A stretch of 64,000 bases of DNA. Source: Olivibacter sp. SDN3. Lineage in GTDB: Bacteria; Bacteroidota; Bacteroidia; Sphingobacteriales; Sphingobacteriaceae. Shown here one piece after another: positions 54,837-62,275 of this stretch (its first letter is position 1; each line of letters starts with the position of its first letter). The stretch is taken from positions 5,208,001-5,272,000 of the forward strand of contig NZ_CP060497.1 of assembly GCF_014334135.1 (NCBI RefSeq), given 5' to 3'. Position numbers and translations under genes: made by a program. The notes below the pieces were generated by a model. It made no database searches, was not told the origin of the DNA, and saw nothing but the letters and a program-made list of their open reading frames with translations.

Positions 54837-55211
54837 TTAACCCAAAACCGAAAAAATATTGCCGGCCGGATCTTTGAACCACGCAATTGTAGGGCCTCCT
54901 CCTCCCCTACAAATACCCTTTTCATCTGTTGCTATCTCCCCATCATATCTTTCGAATGTTACTCCTTTTTTCGTGAGCTCATCTACTGTTTCCTCTACAT
55001 CGTTTACTGGAAAGTTGAGTATCGTGTAAGTTGCTGGTACATGGTCTTCTTTAGGATATACAATAATAGGATTACTGTCTTGAATATGTAATTCGAGTAT
55101 TCCCATCGCCCCTTCACGAACGTCCAACCCCAGCACTTCCTCGTAAAATTTTCTAGCTTTTTCCGTATCGTCCACAGAAAAACCACTTAAGGCCTTTGTA
55201 TGTTTGAACAT
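54837..55211 (-). CDS. VOC (glyoxalase-fold) protein
   Basis: 124 residues with the two-repeat vicinal-oxygen-chelate pattern: [21 protein letters not shown] in the first and [22 protein letters not shown] ... [15 protein letters not shown] in the second. Such proteins bind metals or small molecules; the substrate is unknown. It precedes the esterase gene on the same strand. Confidence 0.9.
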   Translation of the reverse strand: MFKHTKALSGFSVDDTEKARKFYEEVLGLDVREGAMGILELHIQDSNPIIVYPKEDHVPATYTILNFPVNDVEETVDELTKKGVTFERYDGEIATDEKGICRGGGGPTIAWFKDPAGNIFSVLG

Positions 55212-55296
55212 AATTTTTTCTTTTAGTACAACAACATATCAATTATTAATAATATACAGAATTGGAAGACATTAGTTTGTAAGAAAAAATCTTCTG

Positions 55297-55440
55297 TTAG
55301 AAAAACTTGTCATCACAAAGCTTTTTCCTTAAACTTGATACGTTTTCATCAATAAAGTAAGAAGTTCTATGAAAACCGATAATTAGTGTATAATCACGAA
55401 CGCCTTTAAAGCTACCATAGTGAATAAATGCTTTTTTCAT
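55297..55440 (-). CDS. Candidate small protein, 47 residues
   Basis: A minus-strand frame from ATG at 55440 to TAA at 55297, starting MKKAFIHYGSFKGVRDY and rich in basic and aromatic residues. It lies 11 bp after the stop of the small membrane frame at 55452, as if in one transcript. No family is recognised and the call rests on the open frame only. Confidence 0.3.
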   Translation of the reverse strand: MKKAFIHYGSFKGVRDYTLIIGFHRTSYFIDENVSSLRKKLCDDKFF

Positions 55441-55451
55441 TTGCGTTTACT

Positions 55452-55592
55452 TTAATGCACTCCGGCTTCTGCCTCTTTTGGCAGAGATGATATACCGTTT
55501 ATGTAATATGCATATGCCAGTGAAACCAACATAAACAAAAAAACTAAAAATGTGAAAAGCAGCAACTCATCTAGGTTTATGTTAATAATCAA
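55452..55592 (-). CDS. Candidate small single-helix membrane protein, 46 residues
   Basis: The minus-strand frame reads LDELLLFTFLVFLFMLVSL followed by AYAYYINGISSLPKEAEAGVH and a TAA at 55452. It has one hydrophobic helix of about 20 residues and an acidic tail. The only start before the helix is a TTG at 55592, directly after an in-frame stop, so the start is weak. It lies opposite and just before pxpB. Confidence 0.3.
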   Translation of the reverse strand: MIININLDELLLFTFLVFLFMLVSLAYAYYINGISSLPKEAEAGVH

Positions 55593-55610
55593 CTATTTAA
55601 AACTGTCGTC

Positions 55611-56351
55611 ATGTTAATACCTAAACAGATAAATGAAGGTTTTTCTATTTATTCATTATGTGAATATGCACTTACGGTATCATTTGGTGAAACAATCAGC
55701 GATCACGCATCTTACCGTATTAACAGACTGCGCAAACTGTTGGAACAACAACCTTTTACTGGCTTTCGTTCGGCGGTACCGGCCTATACAAGCTTAAGTG
55801 CCTTTTTTGATCCAATCGAGGTACATCAGTCAACTTTAATTGGTCACAGCTGTTTCGAAAAGGTTTCTAATTACATTACAGATCTTGAAAGCACACCACA
55901 TAAAGGTACTGAGCAAAACAACCGGGAGATAACCATTCCTGTTTGTTACGAAGGAGACTTTGGCCCCGATCTTAATGAAGTCGCCGCAGTACATCACATG
56001 GATGTTCAAGAGGTGATTCATCTGCACACTGAAGCAATTTATAACGTACATATGATTGGTTTTGTGCCTGGATTCGCCTACCTTGGTGGTTTACCCAAAG
56101 CGCTCGCAACCCCCCGAAAAAAAAGTCCCCGGGTTCAAATACCTTCGGGATCTATCGGTATAGCGGGAGTACAAACAGGTATTTATTCTTTAGATACACC
56201 CGGTGGCTGGCAGATCATTGGAAGAACACCCCTTGTGATGTTTGATGCTCAACGTAAAGCCCCCTCCTTACTTTCATCCGGCGACCGGGTAACTTTTGAG
56301 CGCATAAGTGCTGAAGAATTTGAGTTTCACGCCAAACGTTCAAAGCCGTAA
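55611..56351 (+). CDS. pxpB: 5-Oxoprolinase subunit PxpB
   Basis: 246 residues of the KipI/PxpB type: ALTVSFGETISDHASYRINRL near the start, VPAYTSLSAFFDP, VIHLHTEAIYNVHMIGFVPGFAYLGGLP and SGSIGIAGVQTGIYSLDTPGGWQIIGRTP. PxpB with PxpC and PxpA hydrolyses 5-oxoproline (pyroglutamate) to glutamate using ATP. It is the first gene of a four-gene operon, 8 bp before pxpC. The ATG at 55611 fits family length. Confidence 0.93.
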   Translation: MLIPKQINEGFSIYSLCEYALTVSFGETISDHASYRINRLRKLLEQQPFTGFRSAVPAYTSLSAFFDPIEVHQSTLIGHSCFEKVSNYITDLESTPHKGTEQNNREITIPVCYEGDFGPDLNEVAAVHHMDVQEVIHLHTEAIYNVHMIGFVPGFAYLGGLPKALATPRKKSPRVQIPSGSIGIAGVQTGIYSLDTPGGWQIIGRTPLVMFDAQRKAPSLLSSGDRVTFERISAEEFEFHAKRSKP

Positions 56352-56359
56352 TCATCGCT

Positions 56360-57352
56360 ATGAAAATACGTTTAATCAAATCCGGAATGCTAACCACCAT
56401 ACAAGACACGGGGCGCTTTACTCATCTTTCTCAAGGTGTACCCCATTCTGGTGCCATGGATTCCCTATCGGCACGAATAGCAAATCTTGCTGTTGGCAAT
56501 ACCGATAGAGAGGCAGTGATAGAATTCACTTATGCCCAAGCATCTTTTCAAGCAGAGACAGCTCTTTTGGTAGCCTACGCCGGAGACGGTGCACTTTTAA
56601 AAATAGGGCAACAAATATTGCCCAGAGAAAGACCGTTGTTTATACCATCTGGAGCGATCATAAGTCTCAAAGCCACCCCTCACGGAGCAAGAACATATCT
56701 TTCTATTGCTGGTGGGTGGGACATTCCAGACATTATGGATAGTAAGAGTACGTATATAACCGCTTCATTGGGTGGATTTCAGGGTAGAGCATTAGAAAGC
56801 GGAGACATCCTCTGCAACAAGGAACTGTTCACAGCAGTTTCAAGAAAAATACTCCACAATCTAAGCGGCGACCATTTAAATTTCCCTCACTGGAAGCTGT
56901 CGCGACAGTCCTTCTTACTTAACAAAAAAAATACGGTACGAATAGTACCCGGCAGGGAGTTTACTTGGTTTCATGGAGAATCGGTAGTAGATTTTCTATC
57001 GAAACCCTACACTTTGGGCCTCAACAGCAACCGTATGGGATACCGTTTAAAAGGGCCTACCCTTCGTCGTTTCGTGAATAAAGAAATTCTTTCTACTGCA
57101 GTGGCACCGGGCACTATACAAATAACAGGAGATGGTTCTACGGTGTTGTTAATGGCAGATTGTCAAACAACTGGAGGTTATCCACGCATCGCACAAGTTG
57201 CAGCGGTAGACATGCCTATTTGCGGACAGCTCAAACCCAACGATCTTATTTATTTCAGTGAAATTAGTCGAAATGATGCAGAAAAGTTATATATTCAACG
57301 AGAGCAACAGTTACAGAAAGTAGCCCTTGCTTTAAAATATAAGTTTTCTTAG
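56360..57352 (+). CDS. pxpC: 5-Oxoprolinase subunit PxpC
   Basis: 330 residues of the KipA/PxpC biotin-dependent-carboxyltransferase type: MLTTIQDTGRFTHLSQGVPHSGAMD, GGWDIPDIMDSKSTYITASLGG, RIVPGREFTW, LNSNRMGYRLKGP and DGSTVLLMADCQTTGGYPRIAQV. It forms the catalytic complex with PxpA and PxpB. It starts 8 bp after pxpB; pxpA follows 19 bp later. Confidence 0.93.
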   Translation: MKIRLIKSGMLTTIQDTGRFTHLSQGVPHSGAMDSLSARIANLAVGNTDREAVIEFTYAQASFQAETALLVAYAGDGALLKIGQQILPRERPLFIPSGAIISLKATPHGARTYLSIAGGWDIPDIMDSKSTYITASLGGFQGRALESGDILCNKELFTAVSRKILHNLSGDHLNFPHWKLSRQSFLLNKKNTVRIVPGREFTWFHGESVVDFLSKPYTLGLNSNRMGYRLKGPTLRRFVNKEILSTAVAPGTIQITGDGSTVLLMADCQTTGGYPRIAQVAAVDMPICGQLKPNDLIYFSEISRNDAEKLYIQREQQLQKVALALKYKFS

Positions 57353-57371
57353 TTTTCTTTATCATTTAAAT

Positions 57372-58133
57372 ATGCTGTCGATCGATTTAAATGCTGATAT
57401 AGGTGAAGCATTTGGTAATTACCGTATACCAAATGACCACTTGCTATTAGACTACATTAGCTCAGCAAATATTGCCTGTGGCTTTCACGCAGGTGATCCT
57501 CAAATTATGCAGGAAACAGTAGCTGCTGCCAAGTACAAAGGCGTAGCGATAGGGGCTCATCCAGGTTTGCCAGACCTACAAGGCTTCGGAAGGCGAGAAA
57601 TAAAAATAGCTGCAAGCGAAGCTTATCAGCTCATTGTATATCAAATTGGGGCTCTTTACGGTTTCATAAAAGCGTCCGGAGCTAAACTTCATCATGTCAA
57701 ACCACACGGTGCACTCTATAATATGGCCGCAAGAGATGCTGTGCTGGCAGAAGCCATTGCGCAGGCCGTGTATGACTTCGACAAGTCATTAACAATCTAT
57801 GGACTTGCGGGAAGCGAAATGATTACGGCTGCGAAAAAGAAAGGACTAAAAACTGCTGCCGAAGTTTTTGCCGATAGAACCTATCAGGATAACGGTCTTT
57901 TAACACCCCGAACAGAACAAAATGCGCTGATAACAGATGAAAAAAAAGCCATCGATCAAGTAATCCTATTAGTAAAAAATCAACAAGTAGCAACGATCAA
58001 CGATCGCTTGATACCTATACAGGCCGAAACACTTTGCTTACATAGTGACAACCTCAATGCGTTTTTATTTGCTCAATACATTGTTAATCGATTAAAAGAA
58101 GAAGGAGTCAGCATTCAAGCACCATATACATGA
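57372..58133 (+). CDS. pxpA: 5-Oxoprolinase subunit PxpA (LamB/YcsF family)
   Basis: 253 residues: LNADIGEAFGNYRIPND, SSANIACGFHAGDPQIMQETV, GVAIGAHPGLPDLQGFGRR, HHVKPHGALYNMAARD and EVFADRTYQDNGLLTPR are YcsF/PxpA motifs. It is the third gene of the operon. Its stop overlaps the start of the transporter gene by 4 bp (ATGA at 58130-58133), so translation is coupled. Confidence 0.94.
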   Translation: MLSIDLNADIGEAFGNYRIPNDHLLLDYISSANIACGFHAGDPQIMQETVAAAKYKGVAIGAHPGLPDLQGFGRREIKIAASEAYQLIVYQIGALYGFIKASGAKLHHVKPHGALYNMAARDAVLAEAIAQAVYDFDKSLTIYGLAGSEMITAAKKKGLKTAAEVFADRTYQDNGLLTPRTEQNALITDEKKAIDQVILLVKNQQVATINDRLIPIQAETLCLHSDNLNAFLFAQYIVNRLKEEGVSIQAPYT

Positions 58134-59311
58134 TGAAAAAATACAACTGGAGTGTACTATTAGGTGCTGCTTTTTTAATGGCCACATCTGCAATAGGTCC
58201 AGGTTTTTTAACGCAAACCGCTGTTTTCACCGTCCAATTGGGTGCCAGTTTCGGTTTTGTCATTTTACTATCCATTTTACTAGACGCTATTGCGCAACTA
58301 AATATTTGGCGTATTATTACGGTAGCCAAAATGCCTGCCCAACAGATTGCCAACAAAGTACTGCCGGGCTTAGGTTATCTACTCTCTTTTTTGGTCTTCG
58401 TTGGAGGTCTTGCTTTTAACATTGGAAATCTGGCGGGAGCCGGATTGGGTTTAAATGTTTTATTCGGATGGGACGTACAACATGGTGCGCTGTTGAGCGC
58501 CGTACTTGCCATCGGAATTTTTATCTATAAAGAGGCAAGCAAAATGATGGACTTATTCGCTAAGCTTCTCGGGGGGGTAATGATATTATTAACTTGTTAT
58601 ATCGCCATTAAAAGTCAACCTCCTATCGGAGAAGCTATCGCGAGAACAATAGCACCTACACAATTTAGTTTCACGGCAGTATTAACCATTGTGGGGGGTA
58701 CAGTAGGTGGCTACATTACATTTGCCGGTGCTCATAGGTTACTTGACGCTAATCTCACCGGCAAGCAAAACTTACCTGCTGTCAATAGGGGCGCGGTTAG
58801 TGCCATTGGCATCGCCTCACTCATGCGTATATTGCTATTTATTGCAGCATTAGGTGTTATTAGCGCCGGTAATACTTTAGACTCTGAGAACCCTCCCGCC
58901 TCCATATTTATGCTCGCCAGTGGTCATCTGGGATATAAATTATTCGGGCTCGTTATGTGGTCGGCAGCCATTACATCAGTGGTTGGTTCTGCTTACACTT
59001 CCATATCATTTATACGAAGTTTTCATCCGGCTATTGAACGGTTAAAACGTTATATGACTATTTTTTTCATTCTTGCTGCAGCGAGTTTATACGCAATCAT
59101 TGGTCATCCTATAAAAACATTGATAGCAGTTGGTGCACTAAACGGTCTCATTCTTCCAATATCATTAGGTATTATCTTAGTAGCCGCTTACCGTTCAAAG
59201 ATTATCAACAGTTATAAACAACCTCTTTGGCTCACCATCACTGGCGGCGCTGTGGTTATTATAATGACATGGATGGGTTACGGGACAATCGTACAGCTCT
59301 TTAACTGGTAA
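58130..59311 (+). CDS. YcsG-like Nramp-fold transporter (candidate 5-oxoproline importer)
   Basis: 393 residues with about 11 membrane helices in the Nramp layout. It follows the pxp genes as ycsG follows ycsF in Bacillus subtilis. The first-helix metal-binding motif of true Nramp proteins, DPGN, is here GPGF (SAIGPGFLTQT), and the helix-6 MPH motif is absent (IVGGTVGGYITFAGAH), so metal transport is unlikely. Overlap with pxpA suggests it imports 5-oxoproline or glutamate-related compounds (inference). A second in-frame ATG immediately follows the first. Confidence 0.85.
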   Translation: MMKKYNWSVLLGAAFLMATSAIGPGFLTQTAVFTVQLGASFGFVILLSILLDAIAQLNIWRIITVAKMPAQQIANKVLPGLGYLLSFLVFVGGLAFNIGNLAGAGLGLNVLFGWDVQHGALLSAVLAIGIFIYKEASKMMDLFAKLLGGVMILLTCYIAIKSQPPIGEAIARTIAPTQFSFTAVLTIVGGTVGGYITFAGAHRLLDANLTGKQNLPAVNRGAVSAIGIASLMRILLFIAALGVISAGNTLDSENPPASIFMLASGHLGYKLFGLVMWSAAITSVVGSAYTSISFIRSFHPAIERLKRYMTIFFILAAASLYAIIGHPIKTLIAVGALNGLILPISLGIILVAAYRSKIINSYKQPLWLTITGGAVVIIMTWMGYGTIVQLFNW

Positions 59312-59374
59312 CTTCGCAATGTACTGTCTTTCTTTTAGTTCCTATAATTGCTTTTTCATCACATGCCATTCCGA

Positions 59375-59410
59375 ATCGTCTAAACTTATTATCGATGCTT
59401 GTTAGACGAT
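59375..59410. repeat. Inverted repeat between convergent genes
   Basis: ATCGTCTAA (59375-59383) is perfectly complementary to TTAGACGAT (59402-59410), with an 18-nt loop, between the ends of the transporter gene and the ASCH gene. No T tract follows on either strand. Confidence 0.4.
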
Positions 59411-59470
59411 GACAGGGCAACAACTCATTATCAACTGTAAAGAGGCAAAAACTTCGTGTTTTCCGGAAAA

Positions 59471-60046
59471 TTACCTTTGCTGATTTAGAAAAAAATCGCC
59501 CAGTGGCGAAAGTGTATAACCCGTTTCATGGCTAATCGTCAACCCCAAATTTTTCAATTTTCGAATATTTATCTTTATCCATTCTTTACTTCTCCCCGTT
59601 TTTAGCGCCAAATCTACAGCCCTTAACTTAGGATTTTTTTTTATAGCTTGTAGTATTTCGGTAGTCCAATAACCACTTTTACTATAACTATCGAGCCTAT
59701 CGACTTTACTTTTTAGCAATTCCAACTCTTCATCCGACAATTGCTCCTTCTCTCGCATGCGTATACGGGGGTCCGTTCCGGCATATTTAACAGAAATTTT
59801 ATAAAGTTTTCCGGTGCCGTTACCCAACGACTTGAGGAGTGTCGCTACTTGTTCAAATCCCGCTTGGATGGCGTCTTCCGGCGAAATAGAACCTGGGTTT
59901 ATCTCTTCCACATCAACAATTGCAACCAAACCAATAGCCGTTTTGATCACTGTCTCCTTCTTTATCGAAGCTTTCTTCCACTTGCGAAATGCCAATGAGA
60001 TGTTTCCTGACTTGATACCTTCCAGTATCCGCTGCTTAAACAACAT
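59471..60046 (-). CDS. ASCH-domain protein with winged-helix tail
   Basis: 191 residues. The N-terminal part (MLFKQRILEGIKSGNISLAFRKWKKASIK ... GLVAIVDVEEI ... SPEDAIQAGFEQVATL) resembles ASCH domains, PUA-like RNA- or base-binding modules. The C-terminal part (about 125-191, TTEILQAIKKNPKLRAVDLALKTGRSKEWIKINIRKLKNLGLTI) looks like a winged helix that could bind DNA. A regulator or nucleic-acid-modifying role is possible but unproven. It lies on the minus strand 12 bp from a lipoprotein gene upstream. Confidence 0.7.
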   Translation of the reverse strand: MLFKQRILEGIKSGNISLAFRKWKKASIKKETVIKTAIGLVAIVDVEEINPGSISPEDAIQAGFEQVATLLKSLGNGTGKLYKISVKYAGTDPRIRMREKEQLSDEELELLKSKVDRLDSYSKSGYWTTEILQAIKKNPKLRAVDLALKTGRSKEWIKINIRKLKNLGLTISHETGYTLSPLGDFFLNQQR

Positions 60047-60058
60047 GAATAACCTTAA

Positions 60059-60511
60059 TTAACGGACCTTATTCCGTTCCCTAAAACAAATGAATGTGTT
60101 TTTTAAACTAAAACGCATCCCTTCATATATTTTCAAACCTGCTAGGCTGTCTATATCCAGTGATACAAGTTTTTCGATATCTTCCTCGCTTACATCGTAA
60201 TAGACACCGGTATAGCTATCGTACGGATTTTCAATAATACTTACCGAATCGGCTTGGTCTACGAAGGAGATCAGTTTATTTCCTTGCTGAAAATGTCGAA
60301 AATTACCATTTAGATAAATCTGCGGACGTCCATCATTATAATAGATATTTATTAAATTATCGGTATCATCCTCAGTTTTTATGGTCCAGGGCACATTTTC
60401 AGATACCTCCCTACAAATGGGAATAGGGTCTTGCATGGTTGAATCCCTACAAGCACAGAAAAAAATAGGCAACATAACCATCATCAATAAAGTTTGCGCA
60501 TATTCCTTCAT
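60059..60511 (-). CDS. Uncharacterised lipoprotein
   Basis: 150 residues from the ATG at 60511; the longer frame needs a TTG start. The signal MKEYAQTLLMMVMLPIFFCAC ends at Cys21 in a loose lipobox. The mature part has short strands (IYYNDGRPQIYLNGNFRHF, SVSIIENPYDSYTGVYYDV) and no recognised domain. It lies 12 bp before the ASCH gene, so the two are likely one transcript. Confidence 0.6.
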   Translation of the reverse strand: MKEYAQTLLMMVMLPIFFCACRDSTMQDPIPICREVSENVPWTIKTEDDTDNLINIYYNDGRPQIYLNGNFRHFQQGNKLISFVDQADSVSIIENPYDSYTGVYYDVSEEDIEKLVSLDIDSLAGLKIYEGMRFSLKNTFICFRERNKVR

Positions 60512-60864
60512 GAATTTGCTATATTTAGCTGTAAACAAATTTAGTTAGATCAAACTTAGATAATTTACCACCCATAAACAAATTGTTTACGCTTATTAAC
60601 CGACCAACAGATCCTTCACAACACTAAAACTGTACTTTATACCATACTACTTTCATATGTAAATATATTCAATCAAAATTAACTCCAATATAACTCCAGT
60701 AAATACAGTTGAAAATTGGATTCATACTGGACTCATCTGGAATTATAAACCTATAAAACACCTACTTGGTCTTCCATCAATTCAAATGAAACACACTGAT
60801 TTAATGAATAAGAAATAATGAAGGTTTCCAAAGAGGTTTAGCTTCCCGGATATACAAAAATAGG
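60512..60864. other. AT-rich intergenic region
   Basis: About 350 bp between two minus-strand genes. It contains two similar stretches, AACTCCAATATAACTCCAGTAA near 60680-60701 as a short direct repeat, and AATTATAAACCTA (60741-60753), a partial match to the conserved core of the RNA-like units but without hairpin or promoter. No open frame of note. Confidence 0.4.
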
Positions 60865-62223
60865 CTAATTACCTCGTGCTAGCTCCGAATTGTGTTTGAT
60901 TCGTAACGCAGCTGCCGCAGCAAACAACATGAAGAACCCCGCTAGTACTAAGGCATAGATAGCGTGTCCGCCAAAAGCATATTTAACCAGGTATCCACCG
61001 AAAAGACCGTTTACAATTTGCGGAAAGGTGATGAAAAAATTAAAAATCCCCATATATACACCCATTTTCCTTGCGGGCAAAGTCGCTGATAGCATGGCAT
61101 AAGGCATTGACAATATACTCCCCCACGCCATTCCAATACCAAGCATAGGTAACAATAGTAGATAAGGATCTTTTATAAAATATATTGCTATCAATCCAAT
61201 GCCCCCAAAACATAACGAAATAGCATGAGTGGTTTTCTGCCCAAATCGCTTAGCCATCGCTGGTAGCGTCAATGCATACAGCGCTGATATCACATTATAG
61301 ACGCCGAAAAGTACACCAACCCAGTTGCCCGCATCGGCAAATGCAGTGGACGAAGAATCGCCGGATTCGACATTATACACATGTGTGGCGATAGCAGGTG
61401 TTGTAAAAACCCACATGGAAAACAGCGCAAACCAGGAAAAAAACTGCACGAGTCCGAGTTGCTTCATCGTTTTTGGCATTTGCTTAAAATCAGCGACAAT
61501 ATCACGCAGGCCTTTATTTTTTTCCTGATCAGCAGGTATTTCCCTACTTTCCGTAAAAGAAGACAACTCCTCCGGAGTGTACTCCGGAGTACGGATTACC
61601 GTCCAAAGGATAGTTAAAATAAGAACCAGCGCACCTATATAGAAAGAAAATATCACGTTGTCGGGCACATGCCCGGGTGCTGCTATTTTGGAAACATCCA
61701 GCCATTCTGCCAACACATAGGGTAACCAAGATCCGACGACTGCGCCTATACCGATCAAAAATGTCTGAATAGAAAATCCCTGACTACGTTGACCATTAGG
61801 TAGATTATCAGCTATCAAGGCTCGAAAGGGTTCCATAGTCACATTAATGGATGCATCCATGATCATTAATAATCCCGCTCCTATAAACAAAGGGGGTAAA
61901 ATTGTTGTAAGGATGGCGGCATTAGGCATAAGCACCAGCGCTAAAGCTGTGAACAATGCTCCCACTAAAAAAAAGGGTCTGCGACGCCCGATCCTTGTCC
62001 AGGTTTTATCACTGTAATGTCCAATAATGGGTTGAACAATCATACCGGTTAATGGAGCTGCCAACCAGAATAACGACAAGTGTTCCACATCTGCTCCGAA
62101 AGTCTGTAAAATACGGGAGGCATTACCGCTCTGTAAGGCGAAGCCTATCTGAATTCCGAGGAAACCGAAACTCATATTAATCAGCTGTCCGGTACTTAAA
62201 AAAGGTTTCGATTTTTTGGTCAT
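60865..62223 (-). CDS. MFS sugar transporter (SLC45/maltose-type)
   Basis: 452 residues from the ATG at 62223 (MTKKSKPFLSTGQLINMSFGF); an upstream ATG five codons earlier is possible. Twelve membrane helices are apparent with LSLFWLAAPLTGMIVQPIIGHYSDKTWTRIGRRRPFFLVGA, the DxxG-R-RR loop between helices 2 and 3. This resembles proton-sugar symporters of the SLC45/GPH type near maltose phosphorylase genes in Bacteroidota. It follows the GH65 gene by 52 bp on the same strand. Confidence 0.88.
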   Translation of the reverse strand: MTKKSKPFLSTGQLINMSFGFLGIQIGFALQSGNASRILQTFGADVEHLSLFWLAAPLTGMIVQPIIGHYSDKTWTRIGRRRPFFLVGALFTALALVLMPNAAILTTILPPLFIGAGLLMIMDASINVTMEPFRALIADNLPNGQRSQGFSIQTFLIGIGAVVGSWLPYVLAEWLDVSKIAAPGHVPDNVIFSFYIGALVLILTILWTVIRTPEYTPEELSSFTESREIPADQEKNKGLRDIVADFKQMPKTMKQLGLVQFFSWFALFSMWVFTTPAIATHVYNVESGDSSSTAFADAGNWVGVLFGVYNVISALYALTLPAMAKRFGQKTTHAISLCFGGIGLIAIYFIKDPYLLLLPMLGIGMAWGSILSMPYAMLSATLPARKMGVYMGIFNFFITFPQIVNGLFGGYLVKYAFGGHAIYALVLAGFFMLFAAAAALRIKHNSELARGN

Positions 62224-62275
62224 AATTGATCGTAACACCTAATGTACAAATATTTTAGAAAAAAATACCTTTTAT

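Noticed and set aside
59375-59410. Inverted repeat as a bidirectional terminator
   Set aside because: No T tract on either strand; kept only as a repeat.
60741-60753. AATTATAAACCTA as a third copy of the RNA core
   Set aside because: Only 13 bases match, with no hairpin, T tract or promoter beside it.
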